From Ophiosphaerella korrae (Eukaryota > Ascomycota > Dothideomycetes > Pleosporales > Phaeosphaeriaceae), in the NCBI GenBank assembly GCA_028456385.1, contig JALNQF010000109.1, forward strand, positions 62,001-126,000: DNA of 64,000 nt. Reading direction: 5' to 3'. Both the position numbers and the translations under genes were made by a program. Shown in pieces: positions 44,200-54,326 of the stretch. The first letter of the stretch is position 1, and each line of letters begins with the position of its first letter. The notes beneath the pieces are model-generated. The model was given only the letters and a program-made list of their open reading frames with translations, did not search any database and was not told where the DNA came from.

Positions 44200-45537
44200 T
44201 CATGAGCTGGTTGGACCTGCAACGGCTTGGATCCTCCTTAGTTTGCCCACAATGGTTTCCTTAAATATTCCCCTGCCCCATTGTAGTATCCGATCTAGAA
44301 TTTGTACAAATTCCAGCGCGTCATTCTTGAATGTACTGCGGCCTGATCGAACACACTCCATATGATATGAGCGATCAACCTTAAAATGCACCCATATCTC
44401 GTATATAGGGCCCTCTATCACGATAGAAAAGCAGAATGGCGAGGTCGATTGTGATGCTGAGCAGGCGTTGGATGCCGAACTCGAGTTCAACTCTGCTTGT
44501 TCGTTGAGATCATTAAGTATCGTGACCATTGAAGCACCACTACCAGAGGCTTGATTCTGGCCACTAACAAGGTTCCCACCCGTGCTCGCTTCCACAACCA
44601 AGAAGGGGAATAGCATACCTATGCCAGCTACATGCGGATCACTTAGTATGGTTTTAGAGGCCTGGTGGTAGAAAAGCAGTCGCTGATGGTGCGATTCGAA
44701 TCCATTTTGAGAGAGGCCTACTGTGATATCTGGTTTTGGTGTTGATATGTGATACGGATCCGCAGCTTCGGTACTGGTAGTTGGTGCAACCGAGGGTGAA
44801 AGTGACGGTATGGACCCCGGGAAGGTGGCAGACGCAATTGAGGCGACTTCTGGGTCGAATTCAGGCAGGGCTAGTTGTACTGATTCGTCGGGGAATTCGT
44901 CAAGCAATGAGCTCGTTGGCTTGAGGTCGGAGTTCCAGAATGGTTTCGCACATAGGCTTCAGTCCCAAGAAAATCCCTTAGAATTCCTTGTATACATACC
45001 TTTGTCTGACATGTGTACCTTCAGATGGCCCTGCCAGGCGTCCGACAGTTTTCTCAAAAGACTGTACATACTTGCCCTCCAATCACCCTCGGCTGGACAC
45101 TCGCGTGCGTTTCTTTTTGACTCGTCCCAGAACCAGGCTGTTATGTGGGTAAGATTTGCAGAAGCAGGTAGTTCATCTGATGCAGCCGTCATTTGATCAT
45201 TTGACGGCATGGTCCGTAATAGTCTTTGCACCTCTTCATCGATTGCGGGTGGAAGCTCAGAGTTCTCGACGAACATGTTTTTTTGGTACATATTCTCTGC
45301 ACGATACGTTTGGGGTGTTGGCCTTTTATTGGGGCTGGGTGTACGAGAGCGCGCATTGCGAGTACGGCGAAACCGGCCTCGTGAGCTGCGAGGCGTGGGA
45401 GGTGTGTTGACATCTGGATCATGAATGCTACTGGCGCATTCAACCCACTGCTGTACTCGTTCAGGTGCCGAAGAAGTCCGACTTTGCGAGTCGAGCGCTT
45501 CTTCTGTTAGTGGCGAATACATAAACCTACAATGCAC
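44200..45537 (-). CDS. PD-(D/E)XK nuclease-like fungal protein
   Basis: Two exons, 45537-44996 and 44956-44200, join in frame to 432 residues; the 39-nt intron is short. The N-terminal part is disordered and basic (RGRFRRTRNARSRTPSPNK). The C-terminal domain has the order seen in fungal restriction-nuclease-fold proteins: TPKPDITVGL (Asp), FPFLVVEAST (Glu), NLVSGQNQASGSGASM, FCFSIVIEGPIYEIWVHF and ALEFVQILDRILQWG. The usual lysine of E-X-K is a serine (VEAST), so the site may be inactive. Such proteins are widespread in plant-associated ascomycetes; their role is unknown. Confidence 0.55.
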
Positions 45538-45663
45538 CCATCGTGCTAGACATGAGTATCATTCCTCAATCCGATATCCTGCCTTCATCTAAACTGTCGA
45601 TCGAACCTTCCTTAGGTCTCCCCATAACCGGTTACATTGTCACTACCGTCGCATCACGATATC

Positions 45664-45870
45664 ATGTCTGCGAACCGAATCATAAACCGGAAGTACATTG
45701 GGACTGTTGTCAAGAATGGAAAGGAGGTGGCTGTAGGCGCGGCGACTAAAACATCGGATTGGAAAAAACCGGGCGTCACTGTCGACGCTATGGAATATGG
45801 TCTCATGAAGCCCGTCGAAGCGGACACAAGGCTATTGCCCGCAGGGACGGCTAGGATCATAGCACGGTGA
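45664..45870 (+). CDS. Small hypothetical protein, 68 aa
   Basis: Start MSANRIINRKYIGTVVKNG, then KTSDWKKPGVTVDAMEYG to a TGA at 45870. No signal or membrane segment. An upstream in-frame ATG at 45637 also exists. No family is recognised and there are no splice sites to weigh; it could be chance. Confidence 0.3.
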   Translation: MSANRIINRKYIGTVVKNGKEVAVGAATKTSDWKKPGVTVDAMEYGLMKPVEADTRLLPAGTARIIAR

Positions 45871-46745
45871 TTTTAGCCACAGAGATACAAAGCCATGTAT
45901 CATGTCTAACTTTGACAAATGCAGAGAAGGTGGCCACTAAAGCTCCAATAACCCGAAAGACCATTATACTGTAGCTGCTCAAGACGGCGACGGAAACCAT
46001 CTCGCAACCACCCATATTCCGAAGAAGTAGAAACTGCCGGGTAGCAAAGACGAAGGGCCGGACAATATAAGAGTATATTCGAAGACAGGGATAATACCCC
46101 TCACCATCCTTTTGTATACCCTCCTTGTTTATTTAGCTTAGAGAATTGCGCAGACAACGGCTTGTCCTACCAAGATAAGTACTGTAACGGGATAAGTACT
46201 GTAACTGTCCTTAGGAAGCGAAACCCCCAGATCATATACTGTGATATATTCTCCCTTCATTCAATCTACGATACCGTAGGGTTACGACCGTTCAGATATC
46301 TCCCATCCTTCTTTAGAAAGGTACATCTCTTCAAGCGATTTGAGGCACCATGGTCTACAGAGCTAACGTCAGGTCTCTAAAAGTTCCTCAACACCCCGAA
46401 CCTTTCTCTGCGAACTCAAGATCCTGGTCCTGGATACAAAGTCGATTCGGCGATAAAGATTATGGATGGCACGGATTACCACCCACAGCTGGTACCTCAG
46501 ATCGAATTTGTCCAATCAACAACGATATTATATACAATATGGATCTGTTGGCTCACTGTATGTTGCTCACCGTCCCGGCTAGCCTGGTTCCATTAACACA
46601 TATTTGGGCTTCTTGGCTCATCAAGCCTGCGTGCCGGAGAATCGGATAAAAAGTTATTCAAGTAGGGCACCGTCCTACACAAGCCACAGCAGTCCCTAGA
46701 GTCTAGTGTCATAGATGTTAGCGACTTCACGCATTGATTGATATA
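45871..46745. other. Stretch without a supported gene
   Basis: AT-rich, short frames only, up to the TA dinucleotide that precedes the pogo-like element. Confidence 0.5.
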
Positions 46746-46806
46746 ACGTAGTTGGCAAGCGAGTTGCGCACGCAAGCGAGTTGCGCACCCAACCAACTTT
46801 GCGCAC
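46746..46806 (+). repeat. Left terminal inverted repeat of the pogo-like element
   Basis: 61 bp starting ACGTAGTTGGCAAGCGAG. It contains two tandem copies of a 17-bp unit (GCAAGCGAGTTGCGCAC), a likely transposase-binding arrangement, and ends in CCAACTTTGCGCAC. Confidence 0.88.
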
Positions 46807-47799
46807 CCATCTTATCTCATTGTATAATAGCTCCACGCTGTACGCGTCAATTGCCTTCAAACGAAGCAGATATCTAGATTGCTATCTCATCTATTAAATT
46901 AAGTTAAATTACAAGTAATCGAAAGGCAGCTAAAGTCTACAATGTTGTTGAATAAACGCTGCGTAACCGACGCGCTGGTATGACTGCCTGACGCGATTGC
47001 CAGCCCAACTTGAAGAAACTCAGCCAGCTAGAGGAGGAGGTAATAGTTGAGTATATTCTCAATCTGGATTCTCGTGGTTTTGCCCCAACTCTGGCTGCTG
47101 TGCGTGAGATGGCTGATAAGCTACTGGCTATCCGTGATGCGCTACCGATTGGGCAGAAGTGGCCAGCCAACTTTGTCAAGCGTACAGACAGTCTTACGAC
47201 GCGTTTCAATCGTCCATACGATAGGCAGCGAGCCTTATGTAAGGACCTAGCTACTATAAGTAGCTGGTTTGAGCTAGTGCAGCGTACAAGAGCTACGTAC
47301 GCCTACTCCAGCTCTACCAGAGACTCCCTAGGTAGCTTGTACGCCGAGTAACGTACGTGAGCGCGTACGCCGGCACAAGAGCTCATCGCCAGCATTAATT
47401 ATTGACGCAATCAATTAGCTCAAAAAGGGAGCTTATACAATGATGCTGGAAGCTAAGTTAATGCGCGATCGGATCTCTAGTCTTGAGAGAGCCAATAAGG
47501 TAGCTAGTAAGCGTAAATTACGAAAAAAGAAGCGGATTTAGAAGAAAGGAGTCTTGACAAAGGGAAAGGGAGAAGATATAATTGCTTAACTAGAGGCTAA
47601 TTACTAGATTGATCGTGAACAGCGCAAGAGTAGGCGGCGTTTAGGCTCGAGTCGCTAGGCTCGCACACGCTGTAAGAGGTGCAGAGAGACTAGGCACAAC
47701 TCGCGTACATGTAAGAAAGATAGAGAAGCTACTACTTGATTTATTATATAAATATATACTCTCTACTCTACTGCGTTGTTGAGTTGTACGCTTGAAGAG

Positions 47800-47860
47800 G
47801 TGCGCAAAGTTGGTTGGGTGCGCAACTCGCTTGCGTGCGCAACTCGCTTGCTAACCACGT
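47800..47860 (-). repeat. Right terminal inverted repeat of the pogo-like element
   Basis: Reverse complement of the left repeat with two differences near the outer end (starts ACGTGGTTAGCAAGCGAG when read inward). Followed directly by TA. Confidence 0.88.
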
Positions 47861-47920
47861 TAACTGATGTAGTATTCAATCATAGGAAGCTGAAGGATGC
47901 TATCAATCACTAAGTTGGTC

Positions 47921-48197
47921 GTTTTATCCTTCTACCAGTAGCATGCCCTCGAGCTTGCTACATAGATCAGCTTCTACTTGCTCCGCATCCCACTGTTCTA
48001 AAGCCGTAAGAGAAGACAAAAAGGCAGGATGGTTGGCGCCTAGAACTTCTTAACGCTGTTGCGCACAGTGCCGTAGTAAATCTGTAGCCTCTGCATTCTG
48101 GCCTAATGATTTTCAGGTGAAGGCCAGGATGTGCATGCTGGCTAGCGTATCCGGGTGGTCTGCTCCCAGTTTCGTCTTATACATCTCTATCGCCTGC
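47921..48197 (-). pseudogene. Stranded C-terminal TPR tail of the NLR gene
   Basis: On the minus strand, right after the foldback insertion, sequence reads AIEMYKTKLGADHPDTLASM, GQNAEATDLLRHCAQQR, EVLGANHPAFLSSLTALEQW and EADLCSKLEGMLLVEG. This is the last TPR unit and the usual end of such NLRs. It is cut off from the main frame by the inserted element and has its own in-frame TGA (after HILAFT) and TAA (before EVLGANHP). It is no longer translated with the NLR. Confidence 0.75.
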
Positions 48198-48309
48198 AGA
48201 GTCCGCAACAATATTGATTACTTGATTAGGCCGGTCACGGTCCTTAAGGTGATCTTTCCGTGCTTAATCGAGTAATCAATCCGTAGATCGATTGATTGTT
48301 GCGGACTCT
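48198..48309. mobile_element. 112-bp foldback (MITE-like) insertion inside the NLR gene
   Basis: The ends AGAGTCCGCAACAAT (48198-48212) and ATTGTTGCGGACTCT (48295-48309) are perfect 15-bp inverted repeats. A second inner pair (ATTGATTACTTGATTA and TAATCGAGTAATCAAT) differs by one base. It splits the TPR array between two repeat units and supplies the last 19 or so NLR codons and the stop at 48244-48246. GCAG occurs on both sides close to the insertion and may be the target duplication. Confidence 0.75.
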
Positions 48310-51300
48310 GATCATCTGCACCTCTAGCTTCTCTGCTTCCTCTAACCGACCCTGGTTCTGGTACATTAACGCTAGGTTTCTCATACTAGCCAGTGTGTTT
48401 GGATGGTCTGCTCCCAGTTTCGTCTTGTACATCTCTATCACCTGCACCTCAAGCTTCTCTGCTTCTTCTAACCGACCCCGGTTCCAATACGTTAACGCTA
48501 GGTTGTTCATACTAACTAGCGTGTCTGGGTGGTCCGCTCCCAGCTTCGTTTTACGTGTCTCCATCACCTGCTCCTCTAGCTTCTCTGCTTCTTCTAACCG
48601 GCCCTGGTTCCAGTACGTGAACGCCAGGTTGTTCATACTAACTAGCGTGTCTGGGTAGTCTACTCCTAGCTTCATCTTGCTCATCTCCATCGCCTGTAAG
48701 TTTAGCTTCTCTGCTTCTTCTAATCGACCTTGGTTCTGGTATGTTGACGCCAGGTTATGCATGCTAGTTAGCGTGTCCGGGTGGTCTACGCCTAGCTTCG
48801 TCTTGCGCATCTCCATCGCCTGTAAGTTTAGCTTCTCTGCTTCTTCTAATCGACCTTGGTTCTGGTATGTTGCCGCCAGGTTATGCATGCTAGTTAGCGT
48901 GTCCGGGTGGTCTACGCCTAGCTTTGTCTTGCGCATCTCCATAACCTGTACGTCTAGCTTCTCTGCTTCTTCCCACTGCCCTACTAGTTTCTTCACTAAT
49001 CCTACTAGAGCTATACAATTAATTGTATCATAGCTTTCAGCTCCAAGCAGCTTGCTCATAGCTTCCATCGCCAGTATTGCTAACTTCTCTGCCTCGTCAG
49101 CGCGTCCTCTTCGCCACGCATACCATGCTGCATTAAATGATAGCTCAGCCCACTCCTTACAACTCTTATTATTGCGCGGCCGCTTCCGTAGTGCTGCTAC
49201 CGCATGTGGGAAAAGTGCCTGACACCTTTCCCAATTCTCATATTCTCCTGTTGGAAATGCCCTGCTCAAAGTGCTCACGTAATGCTCCTTCCAACCTTCC
49301 GCCTCACCCCTACTTTTGAGCCACTTTTGCGTCGCTAGTTGCACCAAGCTGTGCATCTCTAACGTCTCACGATCAGTCGTCTCAGATATGAAAAAGTGGT
49401 CTCTGAGAGTTAAAATATCGTCCATGAAACCATCATCGATGCTGCCTTTGGCCTCATCACTGTCTTCCTCATAACTGTCTTCCTCATCGCTGTCTTCCTC
49501 ATCGCTATCTTCTTTATCACTATATCTTTCCTCTCCTTCGTTCGCCCATGCATGTCCGTGTACGGCTCGTATGGCACTCGGGCTACTGTAAAGCAGGGCT
49601 TTAGGAATCTTCTGTCTGTCGAAAAAGCTCATAAATGACAGAAGGTCTGCAGCTGACCGTCTTATACTTCGAATGTGTTCGAACGAAATCTGCCAAGTTA
49701 TGAGGATAGAGTTCTTAGCCTCCTCGTCTCGCCGGAGATGCCCTGCTTCTTGGTTCAGTAAACTAGCTTTCCGCTTGTTGCTTCTGCGAAATGCTTCGAG
49801 GTATTGCTGCACTGAATAATGAGGTGCTCGCTTCTGGATGTACGCTGCCGCCTGGACAAGCGCAAGTGGCATATATTCTAGTGCTGCTGCCAACTCGTCG
49901 ATTCCGTCTGTATTAATTTTGTCTCCCAACTTCTTCCGAAGAAGAGTTTGTGCGCCTGTGTCATGCATCGGTCCAAGGTGTAAAATGTCCCGGTCCTCGA
50001 CTAGACACGATGCTGCATAAGCTGAGCGGCTAGTCACAAGAACTGTCCCGTATTTGCTCGGGGGCAGGTATCTTAGCAAATGTCTCTGGTCGCGCGAGTT
50101 CGGCAATGAAGTAAAAACAGCATTGTCGTCAGCGTTGTCGAGCAAAAGCAGCCACTTTCCGTTTTTCTCATCACGCAGCCAGTTACGCACAAGCTCAAAT
50201 ATATCCGCTTGTGGGTCTGTTCGACCGGCTATGTCGACTTGATTTGCGATATCTCGATAGCTTTGCTCAAGCCGCGCTGCGTTGCTAGCATGCACCCAGA
50301 ATATCCAAGTTTCCGGCGAGCGGTCGGCGGTACGGTAGCAATGCTCAATGGCGAGCTGTGATTTGCTGTTCCTTTGTTAGACGCGGTGCGACTGCCGACC
50401 TGAGGATCTTGCCACAAAACCTACCCCACACCTCCAAAACCAACGAGCGCCACCCGAGCTGCTCTGGCGGAGCATTTCTCTTGTAGCTCGTCGAGCAGCG
50501 TACCGCGATCAACAAAGTCGGGGTCGCGGCAAAAAGGGATTGCACAGGAAGGACGACTTGTTTCTAGTTGTGCTGTGGAGGAAGACACAGTTAGCGACGC
50601 TTAGCTACGCAAAGTCGTCGGTACCAACTTACCTCCGTTCAGGTTGTTGTTATTATTTGTCTGCCCTAATATATATCCTCGCTGCTTTCGAATCTCTTCT
50701 TCTAGCCGGCTCCTCGCGTGTGCTTCTCCTTCTCCATATATAAGCGGTAAGAACACTCCAAAAATTCCCAGCAAACAGTACGTTCTATCTTCCTTGACCG
50801 TAGTTATACGTCCAACCGTCCAACTCATTCGATCCTCAATGCTGACACTACTAAGATCTTGTCCTCTCAATACGCTTACAGATATCTTGGTAATCTTGTG
50901 TATTTCCTCTTCTAACGATATCTTGCTGCCTAATCGCTTGCCCTCGTTCGAGAAGAACTCAACGCTGGCCGGTGCTATAAGCTCCTGCAATGTCCACCCT
51001 CGTGTGAACCATAGGCTATGTCGAAAAGCATCTGCCCATGTTATCTGAAAGACTGTAGCTTCAGAAACTTGCTCCGGCACGGAAACGTCTGATAAATAAA
51101 CATAACACCTAGTTGCGCGCTGATACCACTTGAACATAGAGTTGATTGCCGTACTTAGCTCGTCGCTTGTAGACTTATTGATGCAGCAGGTATCCACCCA
51201 AAAGTATTGTAGCCCATCCGCTGCTGCTCGTTCGCTACAGAAGCGGATCTTATTGAACCCTATCTTGTCTCTACCTGCACCGTCTTTCAGTTCCTGGTAC

Positions 51301-51413
51301 GTGACTTCTTGGCCTTCTATCCAGGTATGCGAGAGGATGGCGTATGGCGGTGGGTGGTCGTCGAAGGATGTCAGCTCGAAGTTGTTGCCCGGCAGGCGCT
51401 TCAGAAGGCGCAT
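48244..51413 (-). CDS. HET-NB-ARC-TPR fungal NLR, C-terminally truncated
   Basis: Three exons join in frame: 51413-50633, 50572-50425 and 50365-48244, giving 1016 residues. The start MRLLKRLPGNNF is the normal HET opening. HET domain (residues about 20-160): YAILSHTWIEGQEV, FWVDTCCINKSTSDELS, WFTRGWTLQELIAP. NB-ARC: P-loop VALVGFGGVGKSQL (split by intron 2), Walker B KWLLLLDNADD, sensor GTVLVTSR, GLPL-like LEYMPLALVQAAAYI. An acidic repeat (EEDSDEEDSYEEDSDEAKG) lies at about residue 625. Then come five 42-residue TPR units and part of a sixth. NLRs of this type sense non-self during hyphal fusion and trigger cell death through HET. The last 19 residues (RVRNNQSIYGLI...) come from a foldback insertion, which cuts off at least one TPR. 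It may still be functional with fewer repeats. Confidence 0.88.
48310..48975 (-). repeat. 126-bp TPR-coding tandem repeat array
   Basis: Five and a half near-identical 126-bp units, each coding 42 residues of the form LEEAEKL-Q-MEM-KTKLG-DHPDTL-SM-NLA-TY-NQGR. Units 1 and 2 are almost the same at DNA level. The variable positions cluster at a few sites in each unit. High copy identity is typical of fungal NLRs that change specificity by unit exchange. Confidence 0.9.
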
Positions 51414-51682
51414 CGTGGCATACGCATGTTCTGTGAACGCGAAGGTTGTTAGCAGGCGCCGGCAGTAGCAGGGATAGAAAACCAAGGGCAGTGCATGTCT
51501 GCTCCTAAACTAAGCAGGCTGAGCGCTTGAGGCTGTGTATTCCCTGGTGCCTAACTAGTTGTGCCCCGCGGTTCTGGCTGGTGATCACGTGCCCTTGTGC
51601 CCCTCCACCCTTCCAGTCATGGCAGCTTGGGCATGCTATAAGACTGATCAAACTTTCTGAACAACGCCAAATTGCTCGCGAT

Positions 51683-53636
51683 ATGGCAGACGCAGCAGGC
51701 CCGACTGAAGAAAAGGGCCCGTCCAAGCGGGCTCTAGAGAAGGAGGCTAAGAAAGCCGCAGCCAAGGCCAAGAAGGCAGCATATGCCCTCCGGCCCAAGG
51801 AGCAGACTAAACCGGCAGCCAACAAGGAGCCCTCCAACGTCTTCTCGGAAGGCTGGCTAAAGCGCGTGTATGAAGAGAAGGCCGTGGCAAATGTCCGCAC
51901 CCGGTTTCCCCCAGAGCCAAACGGCTATCTCCATATTGGGCACGCCAAAGCAATTGCAGTCGACTTTGGCTTTGCAAAACACCACAATGGCGAATGCAAC
52001 CTCCGATATGACGACACAAATCCCGAGAAGGAGGAAGAGAAGTACTTCACGAGCATACTAGATGTCGTCAAATGGCTGGGATTTGAGCCGGCCAAGGTGA
52101 CTTACAGCAGTGACTGTTTTGATAAACTCTACGAGCTGGCCGAGGAGCTCATAACCAAGGACGGTGCCTATATATGTCACTGTTCGAGTATGTCGATTTG
52201 GGACGAGCCGCGACCTTCACCACACTAACACTAGCACAGGAGAGGAGATCAACATGCAGCGCGGCGGGCCCGACAATCGAGGCAAGCGGTACGCCTGCGC
52301 ACACCGCACCCGGCCAATCGAGGAGTCCCTGGCCGAGTTCCGGGCAATGCGCGACGGCAAATACCAGCCGGGAGAGGCCTTCCTACGCATGAAACAGAAA
52401 CTCGACGATCCGAATGAGGGCAACCCACAGATGTGGGACCTGCCTGCCTACCGCGTTGTCAAGGAAAATCACCACCACAGGACAGGCGACAAATGGAGGA
52501 TCTACCCCACCTACGATTTTACCCACTGCATCGTTGACGCGCTCGAGGGTGTTACGCATTCGCTCTGTACAGTTGAATTCCGCCAGTCGCGAGTATCTTA
52601 TGACTGGCTGCTGCAGAAGCTAGATATGAAGGTACCAAAATCAGACGAAAAGGGTCCTATGCAGCGTGAGTTTGGCCGTTTGAGTGTGGGCGGCACCATA
52701 TTATCCAAGCGCCGCATCCTCCAGCTTGTGGAAGGTGTTAGTGTTGATACCAAGAATGCAGACGGCACAGTGGACACACGCAAGATACCTCCCGCAGTAC
52801 GAGGATGGGACGACCCGCGACTATTCACCATGGTGGCTCTTCGTCGTCGTGGTATCCCCGCCAAAGCCATGCTCGATTTTGTCGCCGAATTGGGTGTCAC
52901 TGATGCAATTACTGAAATCGAAACTCCGCGCTTCGAGTCCTCCATTCGTAAACATCTCGAACGTACCGTACCTCGTCAAATGCTAGTTCTAGACCCAATC
53001 AAAGTGGTCATCGATGGCTTTGCTGCCGAGGATGAACAGGAAATGATAGTCCCATACGACCCCAAGGGTGCTATAACTGGCGAGCGAAAGGTAAAACTGG
53101 GCAACACTGTCTATATTGACCGCAGTGACTTCCGAGAAGTAGATAGCGCAGACTACTTCCGTCTCGCACCCGAAAAGGCTGTTGGTCTTTACAATGTGCC
53201 CTTCTCGATCCGCGCGACCTCCTTCTCGAAGGATGAGAACGGCGTCATCACAGAGATCAAGGCAGTCAAAGTTCCTGGAGCTGAGAAGCCAAAGGCATAT
53301 ATCCAATGGGTCGACGTAGCGACCAGCATACCAGTTACAGCGCGTCTCTACAATTCGCTTTTCAAAACCGAGTCACCAAACACGTTAGACTGGAAGACTG
53401 GTGGGTGGGCTGACGATCTGAACCCTGATTCTGAGATTATACATGATAAAGCAGTGATGGAAAGGGGACTTCGAGATTTGATCAAGGAGAACTCGCTGAA
53501 TCCATCTGGCTCATCAGATGCATTGGTTCGTTTCCAGGCACTCAGGACCACTTACTTTTGCGTGGATATTGAGTCTACCGAGGACAGCATTGTGCTGAAC
53601 CAAATTGTCAGTTTACGAGAGGACAAGGGAAAATAA
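51683..53636 (+). CDS. GLN4: Cytosolic glutaminyl-tRNA synthetase
   Basis: Two exons, 51683-52187 and 52240-53636, give 633 residues. A Lys/Ala-rich leader ([20 protein letters not shown]) precedes the class I catalytic domain: [15 protein letters not shown] (HIGH motif, about residue 80), [47 protein letters not shown] and the KMSKS-equivalent ILSKRRI at about residue 323. The C-terminal anticodon-binding beta-barrels follow ([29 protein letters not shown]). The intron has a CTAACACTAGCACAG end. It lacks the long N-terminal domain of yeast GLN4. An upstream in-frame extension to 51527 exists, but [10 protein letters not shown] is the better start. The enzyme charges tRNA-Gln in the cytosol. 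Confidence 0.93.
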
Positions 53637-54326
53637 ACACAGTCAAGAGTTCCCAAGGCCATGGCAGATGAAGTCGAAGACGTGGGTATTAGGGTTCTGT
53701 GATACATTGTAGACCTGTATATGAGACTCCCAAAGCCAGTATTCAAGGTAGCCAACAATGCTGACGGAACGCTGCCCTCCGGTCTGTCTGGCCTGATCAT
53801 TATCAGGGTAGGATTCATCCGTACGGTACTAATGCAGACCTGTAGGCAATATAGACAAAGATATATTGGGTAGTTTGATGTATGATGTGTAAATGGCATT
53901 CTTCAGTGAATGGAATAAAAGCTAAATAGATATCCATTCCATGCTCATCTCGAAACAAAGTGTTGTGGCGAATGTCCAGCTAAAAAGCAGTTTCGTAACT
54001 GAGTTCTACACTCCCACCCTCTGATACTTCATTATTGGCAATTACTTGTTTGAATATGAGTGGTAGATATACTAGAATAACATGGTCTCAATTTCTTCAA
54101 CTTCATTTCTCGTACTTGCGGTTGTTGAAGAAGTCAATCTTGCCAAGGATGCCTGCAACGCGGAGAAACCGGGGCTTGCTCCAATAGGTCGCCTTACAAG
54201 GCTGATTGAGCAAGTCGGGATTGCAACAGGGCCGAACCGTCCGCAATACAACAACCGAATTTGGAGAGTTCTTCGATAGATGCTACAATCGCTCTCTACG
54301 GGAATCATTCCTCATATCAGTAAAGC
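53637..54326. other. Stretch without a supported gene
   Basis: GlnRS 3' region and promoter of the transcription-factor gene. A 65-codon frame at 54082-54279 has no motif. Confidence 0.5.

Larger units (their letters stand above)
46746..47860 (+). mobile_element. Non-autonomous pogo/Fot1-type DNA transposon with 61-bp inverted repeats
   Basis: The element is 1115 bp, flanked on both sides by TA, the pogo-superfamily target duplication. The 61-bp ends match in inverted orientation with two mismatches. Inside, a plus-strand frame (47010-47351) codes a CENP-B-type helix-turn-helix region (LEEEVIVEYILNLDSRGF, WPANFVKRTDSLTTRFNR). After a break come the transposase's C-terminal helical part (MLEAKLMRDRISSLERANK) and a zinc-knuckle-like end (RTRCKRCRETRHNSRTCKK), with TAG stops. 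The DDE catalytic core between them is missing. It was therefore moved by another copy. Confidence 0.85.

Noticed and set aside
44957..45000. Frameshift in the PD-(D/E)XK-like gene
   Set aside because: The first donor tried was out of phase, but a second donor five bases on (GTATAC) joins the exons in frame.
48296..49033. Plus-strand Ser-rich repeat frames opposite the TPR array
   Set aside because: They are the antisense of the 126-bp TPR units; the minus strand carries the protein motifs.
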